From Actinomycetes bacterium (GTDB lineage: Bacteria; Actinomycetota; Acidimicrobiia; Acidimicrobiales; Acidimicrobiaceae): 7,161 nt of DNA. The position numbers were made by a program, and so were the translations under genes. Positions 1 through 6,285 of the stretch are shown here, in pieces. The notes below the pieces were generated by a model. It made no database searches, was not told where the DNA came from, and saw only the letters and a program-made list of their open reading frames with translations. The stretch's first letter is position 1. Each line of letters opens with the position of its first letter. The stretch spans positions 1 through 7,161 of the forward strand of contig JAJYFX010000089.1 of the NCBI GenBank assembly GCA_021785315.1, written 5' to 3'.

Positions 1-927
1 CAGGCGTGCGCGACAAGCGTCGCATCGCTATGCGCGGCCGCAGGCGCGGTAACGGCGGGTGCTGGCATACAGTTGGTCGTAGCGACGGACCGGACTTCAA
101 ACGGTCCGACTCTGTCGTTTCCTAATCCTTCAAGCCAGGGTGGGGCTCCCATCAGCGAGCACTGGATGCTTGACAACTTCAACCGGGATCCATGGGCCGG
201 CAATTCAATGATTTTCGCCGGAGAGGCCGTCGCCAAAGAGATGGGCGCCACCCGGGAAGAGCTGGATGAATTGACCGCCTTGCGATGGGAGCAGTACGCC
301 CGGTCTCTAGCAGACGACCGTTCGTTTCAACGAAGGTACATGGTCCGGGTAGAGATCCCGCGAAAGAGGGGCGAACCTTTGGTGCTCGAGGCCGACGAAG
401 GGGTGCGGCCTAAAGATCTGGCATCGATAGGCAACCTTCGTCCGGTCCTTGCTGACGGCGTACACACCTTTGCCGCGCAGACGCACCCGGCAGATGGTTG
501 TGCCGGAGCAATTGTGACAACGGTTGAGAATGCGCGGGAGCTTTCCCAAGGAGAAGGCGTAGCCAAGATTCTCGGCGCCGGTTTCGCTCGCGTTGCCAAA
601 AGCCGCATGCCAATGGCGCCGGTTCCCGCGGCACTCGCGGCATTGGAGGCTGCTGGAAAGGAGATCACAGACGTAGCAGCTGTGACCACCCACAATCCGT
701 TTGCGGTTAATGACGTATACTTCGCGGCTCAAACTGGAGTTGCGCTGGACGCGATGAATGTTCACGGATCAAGTCTTGTATTTGGTCATCCGCAGGGACC
801 GACTGGCCTGCGCTCAATTGCAGAATTAGTTGAGACATTGCGAGAGCGTGGCGGAGGACTGGGGCTTTTTACCGGGTGCGCAGCTGGAGACACCGGCGCC
901 GCATTGGTAATTGAGGTAACCGACTGA
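1..927 (+). CDS. Thiolase family protein (acetyl-CoA acyltransferase type), 5' end missing
   Basis: The reading frame is open from the first base and ends at TGA 925-927, giving 308 codons of a protein normally near 390-400 residues, so roughly the first 85-90 residues lie off the left edge. The TTG at 73 is an internal leucine, not the start, because conserved thiolase sequence runs on upstream of it. Visible family landmarks are QACATS at the edge, whose Cys (codon 7-9) is the expected acyl-accepting nucleophile; DRTSNGP; LDNFNRDPWAG; HNPFAVND (His 691-693, Asn 694-696), the loop matching the NEAF-type motif; GHPQGPTG with the catalytic His at 787-789; and TGCAAGDTG with the second catalytic Cys at 877-879. 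All catalytic positions seem intact. Thiolases either cleave 3-ketoacyl-CoA with CoA or condense two acetyl-CoA in the cytoplasm. The HNPF-type motif marks a divergent subgroup, so substrate and direction cannot be told. Start and promoter are outside the window. Confidence 0.92.
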   Translation, partial: QACATSVASLCAAAGAVTAGAGIQLVVATDRTSNGPTLSFPNPSSQGGAPISEHWMLDNFNRDPWAGNSMIFAGEAVAKEMGATREELDELTALRWEQYARSLADDRSFQRRYMVRVEIPRKRGEPLVLEADEGVRPKDLASIGNLRPVLADGVHTFAAQTHPADGCAGAIVTTVENARELSQGEGVAKILGAGFARVAKSRMPMAPVPAALAALEAAGKEITDVAAVTTHNPFAVNDVYFAAQTGVALDAMNVHGSSLVFGHPQGPTGLRSIAELVETLRERGGGLGLFTGCAAGDTGAALVIEVTD

Positions 928-987
928 CCGGATCTTGCGCCAACTGAAGTGGCCGAAACAACAGCGTTCGATTCGCGCTATTCAAAC

Positions 988-1032
988 TTTTGCCGTTACC
1001 GCCAGCTGCGCTGGCTGGTAGTGGCGGCAAAA
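988..1032. repeat. Imperfect long hairpin 60 bp after the thiolase stop
   Basis: The outer arms TTTTGCCG (988-995) and CGGCAAAA (1025-1032) pair perfectly. Inside, ACC-GCCAGC (998-1006) pairs with GCTGGC-t-GGT (1010-1019) around the 3-nt loop TGC, with one bulged T and an unequal internal loop (2 against 5 nt). About 17 pairs are possible. The 3' arm is followed by As rather than Ts on the + strand, and no T-run follows it on the - strand, so it is not a normal intrinsic terminator. It may be a 3' mRNA stabilising structure or a small palindromic repeat. Confidence 0.5.
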
Positions 1033-1274
1033 AAACTGGCCATTGGGTGCCAAAATGCGCGTCCGGTAGCCGCAATGGTGCGAAAGTCGCCTATTTCAAT
1101 TCGCTGGTGAACACATCGCAACCACGGCCCGCATCACGCGGCAGCTTCACCCTCCGCTTGCGAGCCGAGTACCGGCGCATTGACACAAGCGACCCGAGCG
1201 AAGTGCTTACCACCATTTCATCACTTCAGCTGATACAAGACTTGCTCTAACTGCGCAATGCCCGTCAACGAGAC

Positions 1275-1313
1275 GTTCCCAGCTGCCAATTTCGCAAACT
1301 CAAGCGCGGGAAC
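1275..1313. repeat. Inverted repeat GTTCCC / GGGAAC
   Basis: GTTCCC at 1275-1280 and GGGAAC at 1308-1313 are perfect reverse complements separated by 27 nt. The repeat sits directly before the terminator hairpin and could be the upper part of the same 3' RNA structure. A 6-bp match over this distance can occur by chance. Confidence 0.3.
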
Positions 1314-1333
1314 TGCTTCTCTTTAATCATTCG

Positions 1334-1394
1334 TTGGCTTCAGGTCGAGTCGCTGCTCCAATCGCGAGCAACTGGCCCTGAAGCCAACTTTTTT
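1334..1394 (+). terminator. Rho-independent terminator with nested hairpin, + strand
   Basis: A perfect 11-bp stem, TTGGCTTCAGG (1334-1344) with CCTGAAGCCAA (1377-1387), is followed by C and six Ts (1389-1394). The 32-nt loop contains a second stem, TGCTC (1354-1358) with GAGCA (1366-1370). The T-run is on the + side only, so it would stop transcription coming from the left, most simply a thiolase transcript with a 3' untranslated region of about 460 nt, or a separate short transcript from the gap. The opposite direction has no T-run. Confidence 0.72.
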
Positions 1395-1488
1395 GAGTGA
1401 GCAACAGGCATTCCCTGTCCGAGGCGGATAATCGCGCTAGCTTTTCTCCGGGCCCGTTATTGCCATGCCTGTCACGTGTTTAATCGTT

Positions 1489-2778
1489 CTAGCCGTTGGA
1501 AGCGTCAGAAGCGAGCGGTGCTCCTCCACCGTGAGAAACGGGTTGGAATGACGTGCCGTTGAATCGGAAGATGTGCATGAACTGCGTGGATATGCCGTCA
1601 TGGTTATCCGTTGAAAAATTCAGCAGCCCGTATATCCCTGGAGAATTGTTGAGGTTTTGCATGTAGGCAAGAATCTGCGGCGCCGTTGCTTGAACCCCGA
1701 GTTTTTTGATGGCACCAATCACAAGACTTCCCGCAGACCATGCAAGTCCGTAACCAGCTTCCGGCTTTCCTCCAGCCGCCTGAATTACCGTGTCAAACGT
1801 TTGAACTTGCTCCTTTACGGCCGCATTCGTAATCGCGCTGGGTGGCATGTAGAGCTCCTCGCCGATGAAGTAAAGCGACTTTGGTATTAGCGACGACAAA
1901 TGGCCGAGTAGCCCATAGTCGGCATTGCCATTGGAGGTGAATATTGGAATGCTACCCATCCCCAATGAGGATATGCCCTGCAACACAGTGCCGAATGAAC
2001 TGCCGATGGTCCAAACCAGAACGGCTTGAGGATTTGAAACCTTGATTTTCGATAGCTGAGTCGTAACGCTTACGGCCGTTGGGTCGAACACCTCGTGATC
2101 CGACACCTTGAAAGAAGAGAACTGCGGTTTTGCAAGTGTCGCTTGCAGGTCAGTCCATCCTAAGGTGCCATCCGAATCTGTTGAAGTGATGGCGGCGATG
2201 CGCGTAAGTCCCTTCGCCTTGAGATAGTTCAAAATTACTTGGAAATCCTCCAGCATGGGTGTTCCGGTGCGAAAAACCATGCTTCCCGCCTTTGGGCGAA
2301 CCGTCGGGGCAAGATCGGAAATGAACGGCCCGTTTGATCCAGCCAACGCGTCCACGGGAATGTCCGTAGCCCCAAAAGAACCGTCTAAAAGGACATGAAC
2401 GTTGCTCGCGATTAAAGGCGTTGCCAGTGAAACAGCGAGTGACGGTGTCGACTGATTATCCTGAATATCGAATTGAACCGGATGCCCATCGATTCCACCC
2501 TTCGTGTTTTCATATGCGGCAAGAGCCTTCAACGTCTTGGCTTCAGGAGTGCCCAATTCTGACAATACGCCAGTTTCCGAAAGGATTGCATGAATCACGT
2601 ATGGCGTTCCGGCGGCAGCTCCGGTTGACTGGGTAGCTCCATTGGCGGAGCTAGTTGCAGATGCGGAACTACTGACGCTGGATCCACATGCAGCGAGCAC
2701 AACCGTGCTAGCTAGGCCCAGGGCTAGAACGAGTTTGGATCGGTTTCTATTATGCGCTCCACGTATTAAAAACTTCAT
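1489..2778 (-). CDS. ABC transporter substrate-binding lipoprotein, branched-chain amino acid (LivJ/Peripla_BP_6) type
   Basis: This 429-residue protein has a basic N-terminus and hydrophobic stretch (residues 16-30) ending in the lipobox LAAC, with the lipidated Cys at 31, then a Ser/Ala/Thr-rich tether (about 32-57). The rest fits a type I periplasmic binding fold as in LivJ: an opening strand near 60-70 (SETG), GGIDG at 94-98, and DNQS at 107-110, which matches the D-D/N-Q-S region of the family. It should sit on the outer membrane face and hand a small solute to a permease. Liv-type receptors bind amino acids, amides, urea or aromatic acids; the ligand cannot be read here. ATG at 2778 is preceded by AGGGG (2784-2788) at a spacing of 5 nt, and the signal peptide fits this start. 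No permease or ATPase gene adjoins it: downstream is the convergent thiolase gene and upstream a long gap. It therefore looks like an orphan receptor. A sensor role is possible. Confidence 0.93.
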   Translation of the reverse strand: MKFLIRGAHNRNRSKLVLALGLASTVVLAACGSSVSSSASATSSANGATQSTGAAAGTPYVIHAILSETGVLSELGTPEAKTLKALAAYENTKGGIDGHPVQFDIQDNQSTPSLAVSLATPLIASNVHVLLDGSFGATDIPVDALAGSNGPFISDLAPTVRPKAGSMVFRTGTPMLEDFQVILNYLKAKGLTRIAAITSTDSDGTLGWTDLQATLAKPQFSSFKVSDHEVFDPTAVSVTTQLSKIKVSNPQAVLVWTIGSSFGTVLQGISSLGMGSIPIFTSNGNADYGLLGHLSSLIPKSLYFIGEELYMPPSAITNAAVKEQVQTFDTVIQAAGGKPEAGYGLAWSAGSLVIGAIKKLGVQATAPQILAYMQNLNNSPGIYGLLNFSTDNHDGISTQFMHIFRFNGTSFQPVSHGGGAPLASDASNG

Positions 2779-2852
2779 TATTACCCCTGCTTACTATTGA
2801 GTGCCGAGGCACCCTCCCTAATTTCCCTGACGCTCCGACTCTGAGCGTTGCG
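2779..2852 (-). promoter_or_regulatory. Structured 5' leader of the receptor gene
   Basis: If transcription starts near 2852, the leader is about 74 nt. Read on the - strand it can form CGCTC-agagtcg-GAGCG (2831-2847) and then GGGTGC-ctcg-GCACTC (2799-2814, one G-U pair, 4-nt loop), followed by the Shine-Dalgarno AGGGG at 2784-2788. The second hairpin ends about 10 nt before the ribosome binding site. Neither is followed by a T-run. I recognise no riboswitch class. Confidence 0.4.
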
Positions 2853-2858
2853 ACATTT

Positions 2859-2887
2859 AGATTAGGCATAATTTTGTTTGGTGTCAA
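2859..2887 (-). promoter_or_regulatory. Sigma-70-type promoter for the receptor gene
   Basis: On the - strand a perfect -35 box TTGACA (2887 to 2882) is followed after exactly 17 bp by TAATCT (2864 to 2859), a 3/6 match to the -10 consensus, in a clearly AT-rich stretch. The predicted start of transcription is near 2852, about 74 nt before the ATG. The -35 and spacing are ideal while the -10 is weak, which would suit a promoter that needs an activator. Confidence 0.55.
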
Positions 2888-2910
2888 TTTTTCGACGAAT
2901 ATTACACTAA

Positions 2911-2922
2911 GTTTGCGCAAAC
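2911..2922. promoter_or_regulatory. Perfect 12-bp palindrome, candidate operator
   Basis: GTTTGCGCAAAC is a perfect palindrome lying 23 bp upstream of the TTGACA box of the receptor promoter. Its centre is about 64 bp upstream of the predicted transcription start, a position where activators often bind. The sequence matches no regulator site I can name with certainty. Confidence 0.45.
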
Positions 2923-3418
2923 GACCAGCTTGCATAAAACTTTGAACGCCAATACCGGCCGCAGCACCAGCGACTCGGATCGGCCCGGCACGTGTCTCCA
3001 CTTTTTATAACATTTAGACAAGGTCCGAACACCGGGACCCTAAAGAACGCCTCTAAATAGTCGGTAGGCATGTCGGTTGGGTCGCAGCCGCGATCATTTT
3101 TGCTTGCAGTTCCGGCCGCGAGTAACTTCGTTGGCCCGTGCCGGCAGATTGCTGTACGGCCTTATCGCTTTCGATAAGCCAAGCGCCGGATGAGAGGCGT
3201 CCGTTATGGCCCAATCCTTCCCAAAGATGATCGAAGGACCAGCCCCAGGAGCGCATCTTCGTTTCGTTGTTGATGCTCGGCACTCTCAGCACGCTATATC
3301 GCTTTGTCAGCAGGGGTCGGGCGGCAATTGCCGGACAGCACCCTGCCAGGCCCTGCCATTTTCTGGATAGCTCTTGGCTGTAGCCTTGTTCAATAACCAT
3401 GCGGAGATATGTTGACAA
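2923..3418. other. Divergent intergenic region, no confident gene
   Basis: This stretch separates the divergent receptor (-) and transpeptidase (+) genes. An open frame of 121 codons on the - strand (3053-3418) would begin with TTG right against the transpeptidase start, or ATG at 3400. It resembles no family I know, has no clear ribosome binding site and no clear third-base bias, so it is probably chance or a decayed gene. Another frame at 2750-3001 (-) overlaps the receptor start and promoter and is discarded. A short dyad GGTCC-8 nt-GGACC lies at about 3023-3040. No convincing promoter for the transpeptidase was found. Confidence 0.5.
3161..3178. repeat. 7-bp hairpin CTTATCG / CGATAAG
   Basis: CTTATCG (3161-3167) and CGATAAG (3172-3178) pair perfectly around a 4-nt loop. 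No T-run follows in either direction. It lies mid-way in the divergent gap about 240 bp before the transpeptidase gene, and could be an operator or a chance dyad. Confidence 0.3.
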
Positions 3419-4552
3419 ATGAGCCCACGACGCTACCGATTAGGTTGGATGACATTACTTGCCATGACAGCGCTGGCCGCGCTTGGTCTAGCGGTTCTGT
3501 TGATCAATGGGTCAGTATCTTTCGCCTCGACCTCCGGTACAACAACGGTTACGACTGTTGCTGCAGTCCCATTGCAGTTGGTGCAGGCCACGCCTGCGCA
3601 AACCTCGGCTGGAGTATCACCCAGGGGACCATTTCTGCTTAGTTTCAATCAACCTGTCAAGGCGAGCACCATGTCGCGCCTGCACACCTCCGTTGCGGGC
3701 ACGTGGCGTTCCGTGGGCTCCGACGCAATTGAGTTCACCCCGGCTAAGACCCTTCTCCCCGACAGTAAGTTGACTATCGATAGTCCTAGCTCTCTCGCCG
3801 CGGGTCCCGTTGCTGCAAACGGAGCGGCTCTGGCGAAACCGATAAATCTGTCGTGGACGACTGAGGGCGGCTCGGTTCTTCGATTGCAGCAGGTCTTAGC
3901 ATCACTAGGGTATTTGCCGCTCAGTTGGACGCCACAGACGCCCCAGACAAGTCTCTCGCCGGTGCGGCAGCTCTATTCGCCTGTATCTGGGACTTTCTCG
4001 CCCCGCTATCCGAATATGCCGGCATCGCTCGAGGCTTCATTCGAGCCAGGAGTGGACAACCGAATGACTCAAGGGGCCATGGTTGCCTTCGAAAGAAGCA
4101 ACGGCATGCCGGCCTATGCATCCATTAGACCCCAGCTTTGGACAGCCCTGCTAAACGCCGAGGCATCCGGACTTTCCAATACCAAGGGCTACAGCTATAC
4201 AACCGTGGTGAAGACGCTTCCTCAGACACTCACAATTTGGCACGATGGAACCATCGTGTTTCACACCTTGGTAAATACGGGATTGCCCCAGACGCCGACA
4301 CCCAACGGCACCTTCTTTGTCTACCTGCGTTACCCGACCCAGACGATGCAGGGAACCAACATAAACGGCTCATATTATGTGGACCACGGCGTCAAGTGGG
4401 TCAACTACATTGACGGCAGCGTGGCGATTCACGGATTCGTGCGGGCAAGCTACGGCTTTCCCCAAAGCCTTGGCTGCATTGAGTTGCCAGTTCCGCAAGC
4501 CGCCATAGCCTGGAAATGGCTTCACTTCGGCTCGCTTGTCAACATTTCGTGA
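3419..4552 (+). CDS. L,D-transpeptidase with Ig-like and peptidoglycan-binding-like regions and a YkuD catalytic domain
   Basis: This 377-residue protein should form 3-3 (meso-DAP to meso-DAP) peptidoglycan cross-links outside the membrane or attach proteins to the wall. Residues 1-10 are basic and about 11-33 hydrophobic, acting as signal anchor. About 55-150 resembles a bacterial Ig-like (Big_5) domain (LLSFNQPV, IEFTPAKTLLPDSKL). LRLQQVLASLGYLP (154-167) and MTQGAMVAFERSNG followed by LW (216-241) look like two halves of a PG_binding_1 domain split by about 50 residues. YkuD covers about 265-377, with His338 in IHGF, Ser350 and catalytic Cys353 in SLGC. The usual SHGCxR reads SLGCIEL, so the His before Gly and the Arg after Cys are replaced; relatives with ELP at this place exist, as far as I recall. 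ATG 3419 is chosen because TGA at 3413-3415 closes the frame upstream and the anchor starts at once. GGAG at 3403-3406 is rather far (12 nt). It stands alone, and its substrate preference is unknown. Confidence 0.94.
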   Translation: MSPRRYRLGWMTLLAMTALAALGLAVLLINGSVSFASTSGTTTVTTVAAVPLQLVQATPAQTSAGVSPRGPFLLSFNQPVKASTMSRLHTSVAGTWRSVGSDAIEFTPAKTLLPDSKLTIDSPSSLAAGPVAANGAALAKPINLSWTTEGGSVLRLQQVLASLGYLPLSWTPQTPQTSLSPVRQLYSPVSGTFSPRYPNMPASLEASFEPGVDNRMTQGAMVAFERSNGMPAYASIRPQLWTALLNAEASGLSNTKGYSYTTVVKTLPQTLTIWHDGTIVFHTLVNTGLPQTPTPNGTFFVYLRYPTQTMQGTNINGSYYVDHGVKWVNYIDGSVAIHGFVRASYGFPQSLGCIELPVPQAAIAWKWLHFGSLVNIS

Positions 4553-5260
4553 GATCCACGAAATACGGACAAGAACAAACGCTTCCCTACTGCACTCAGG
4601 TTTCTCAGGTCGGCAAACCTGAAAGCAGCATTCACAGCCCCTAAATGGACAGGCAAATGGTGAAAGTATCGCATGTGCTTTCCGCTGAGGGCGGCAAGCC
4701 CTGGCCGATCTAGCAAAGCAAGCACCGTCTCTCGCATTACAGGAGACCGGCAAGTTCCCCCTTGTGAGTGGGGTCGCGCAAGATCTCCGCAAATAGGACA
4801 CAAGCTTGTTTCCCGCACCGGCGTCGCACTCACACTGGAGCACCTGGGCATCCCATGCGCTTCCTTCGCTGTGAAACTGCCGGCCTGGTATCGCCCGATA
4901 TTGGCCATCCTCGGTCGCGATTCTTGGCTGCAGGCCGGTAGTTTGCCTCAGATCCTTTAGGACCTGCCTCGCGGTGCCCGTTCAGATAAACCCTAAATTG
5001 TCTTAGGCCGCCTGATCAGAAATACGCACCGAATAGACCCATGAGAGGTGTGCGCCGACGCTCTCACCATTACGCCACCTCTGCATGTCAGTGTTCGCGA
5101 AATTCGAGGCGCATTCCCTTGCAATCAATGCCGAGCCAGAAAACAGCAGTCAAATCTGGCAGAGAATTCGAGCTACGGCGATCCCAAAATCTTATTCCAG
5201 CACCTTGTAATGAAAGAGCTTAGAATTTTGCAGGGTTTATTGGATCAGCAAGTTTGAATA
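4553..5260. other. Long intergenic region, no confident gene
   Basis: No gene is supportable in this 708-bp stretch. The best open frame is 128 codons on the - strand (4522-4908). It contains a C-P-I-C-G pair (Cys37, Cys40) and another Cys at 53, which could hint at a zinc ribbon, but its ATG has no spaced ribosome binding site, its end overlaps the transpeptidase 3' end by 31 bp, and I recognise no family. A + strand frame at 4673-4960 and two overlapping small frames at 5041-5257 look like chance. Small dyads include CCTAA-6 nt-TTAGG at 4992-5007. A decayed gene cannot be ruled out. Confidence 0.5.
4596..4622. repeat. 8-bp inverted repeat after the transpeptidase gene
   Basis: TCAGGTTT (4596-4603) pairs perfectly with AAACCTGA (4615-4622) around an 11-nt loop, 43 nt past the transpeptidase stop. 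The position suits a transcript end, but no T-run follows, so it is at best a Rho-dependent or stabilising 3' hairpin. The loop also carries a second copy of CTCAGGT (4595-4601 and 4604-4610). Confidence 0.35.
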
Positions 5261-5289
5261 TTTACACCCGCGCTTGAAAGATATAGCAT
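5261..5289 (+). promoter_or_regulatory. Candidate promoter for the G1 peptidase gene
   Basis: TTTACA (5261-5266, 5/6 match to the -35 box) is followed after 17 bp by TAGCAT (5284-5289, 4/6 match to the -10 box) in an AT-rich stretch. The predicted start near 5296 gives a leader of about 84 nt. An alternative -10, TATAGC at 5282, would leave only 15 bp. Confidence 0.45.
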
Positions 5290-5339
5290 ATTCTGAGAGA
5301 TTCATGACCATGAAATGGCTGGTGTAGTTCGTTGCAGCT

Positions 5340-5376
5340 TGGTTGTGAACCAGTGATGTTGGGTCACCGGAGGTGA
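5340..5376 (+). promoter_or_regulatory. Strong ribosome binding site able to fold into a hairpin
   Basis: GGAGGTGA (5369-5376) is a near-perfect Shine-Dalgarno sequence 3 nt before ATG 5380 (6 nt from GGAGG) and settles the start of the peptidase gene. The same bases lie in a dyad, TCACC (5364-5368)-GGA-GGTGA (5372-5376), which would partly hide them. Just upstream is another perfect dyad, TGGTT-gtg-AACCA (5340-5352). The stems are only 5 bp, so regulation by folding is a suggestion. Confidence 0.6.
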
Positions 5377-5379
5377 ACT

Positions 5380-6285
5380 ATGAGGCGGGCATCATCTGTT
5401 ACTGCTTTGGGTCTTGGCCTTACCACGATTGTCGCACTGGCCGTTCCGGCATCCGGAGGGCTGACATCAGCTCCTCTCGGAGGCCCCGTTTTACCTGCGA
5501 GAACTCCCCAAGGCCAGGTACTGCGCAACGTGAGACACCAAGTCACCACTCAGAACTGGTCGGGCTACGCAGTGGCCAAGTATGAGACCGGCTCAAATTA
5601 CACATCGGCTAGCGCCACTTGGGTGGTGCCAACTGCTACAGTTCCACCTGGCCAGTCAGCTGGATACTCCTCCTCATGGGTTGGAATCGGTGGCTTCTGC
5701 ATGAACAGCATCTGCAGCAAGGTTGACAGGTCGTTGATTCAGCTCGGAACTGAGCAGGACGCCTCCTCCAGCGGAGTGACTCAGTACTACGCCTGGTGGG
5801 AGACACTTCCGCAAGGTTCGCAGCTCATAAGCAGCATGGCAATCCACCCGGGAGACACCATAGTTGCCTCGCTGGCCGACGGGCCGAGCATTACAAATGC
5901 CAAGAGTAGTCCCGGAGGCGGAAAGGGCGGGTCAGGAGGTAGAAAGGGGCAGACCTGGACGCTAAGCCTCGCTGACAGTACAACAGGAGCTTCGTGGACT
6001 AGCACTATGAGCTACGATTCTTCACTTGCCTCTGCCGAGTGGATAGAGGAGGCGCCTTACTCCGGCGGGATACTTCCTCTAGCAGACTTTGGAACTGCGA
6101 CATTCGATCCGGGTTATGCAAACGGGGCGAGTCCCGGGCTTGCCCAATCCAATGGCATAGTGATGTTGGATCCGAATGGGCAGACATCAAATATTTCATT
6201 TCCCGATAGCGACTCTGACGGGTTCAACGCCTGCTGGGGCAATGGCACATCACTGACCTCCTGCTCCACGCTTTCGGCTAGTTAG
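5380..6285 (+). CDS. Secreted glutamic peptidase, family G1 (eqolisin / peptidase A4 type)
   Basis: The 301-residue product starts with a Sec-type signal peptide (about 1-29, MRRASS then a hydrophobic stretch to VPASG) and a short pro-region of about 25-30 residues. The domain opens with NWSGYAV (59-65), then ATWVVP, SWVGIGG, LIQLGTEQD with the expected catalytic Gln at 121, YYAWWETLP (Glu141), HPGD, and SAEWIEEAP with the expected catalytic Glu at 220, ending in GGILPLADFG and a C-terminal tail. This Gln/Glu pair is what defines G1 enzymes such as scytalidoglutamic peptidase, beta-sandwich proteases active at acid pH. Two close Cys pairs (CMNSIC, and C-9-C near the C-terminus) could form disulfides outside the cell. 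Residues 176-191 form an odd Gly/Lys/Arg-rich loop that I do not recall from relatives. The start is fixed by GGAGGTGA 3 nt upstream. It likely degrades extracellular protein for nutrition; no inhibitor or export partner is nearby. Confidence 0.93.
   Translation: MRRASSVTALGLGLTTIVALAVPASGGLTSAPLGGPVLPARTPQGQVLRNVRHQVTTQNWSGYAVAKYETGSNYTSASATWVVPTATVPPGQSAGYSSSWVGIGGFCMNSICSKVDRSLIQLGTEQDASSSGVTQYYAWWETLPQGSQLISSMAIHPGDTIVASLADGPSITNAKSSPGGGKGGSGGRKGQTWTLSLADSTTGASWTSTMSYDSSLASAEWIEEAPYSGGILPLADFGTATFDPGYANGASPGLAQSNGIVMLDPNGQTSNISFPDSDSDGFNACWGNGTSLTSCSTLSAS

Larger units (their letters stand above)
928..1488. other. Intergenic region between convergent genes
   Basis: This 561-bp gap lies between the ends of the thiolase gene (+) and the receptor gene (-). 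An open frame of 86 codons at 990-1250 (+) has no ribosome binding site, no recognisable family and a composition like random sequence, so I do not call it a gene. The gap holds a long imperfect hairpin (988-1032), a 6-bp inverted repeat (1275-1313), a strong terminator-like hairpin (1334-1394) and a small 5-bp hairpin ACAGG/CCTGT (1404-1418). Confidence 0.7.

Noticed and set aside
307..765. Long open frames on the - strand inside the thiolase gene
   Set aside because: They are antisense to well-conserved thiolase motifs and have no features of their own.
965..975. GTTCGATTC, resembling the T-loop of a tRNA
   Set aside because: The flanking T-stem pairs for only about 3 bp and no acceptor, D or anticodon arm fits at the required distances.
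1180..1185. Exact TTGACA as a possible promoter for a small RNA in the first gap
   Set aside because: No acceptable -10 box lies 16-18 bp downstream.
990..1250. Open frame of 86 codons on the + strand
   Set aside because: No ribosome binding site and no recognisable family, and its first part lies in the long hairpin; it looks like chance.
2750..3001. Open frame of 83 codons on the - strand overlapping the receptor start
   Set aside because: It overlaps the receptor gene, its leader and its promoter in another frame and shows no family features.
3412..3417. Exact TTGACA just before the transpeptidase start
   Set aside because: A promoter here would put the transcription start inside the signal-anchor codons, and the -10 candidate is poor (3/6 match at best).
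3053..3418. Open frame of 121 codons on the - strand, divergent from the transpeptidase gene
   Set aside because: TTG start, no clear ribosome binding site, no recognisable domain and weak codon bias; not safe to call as a gene.
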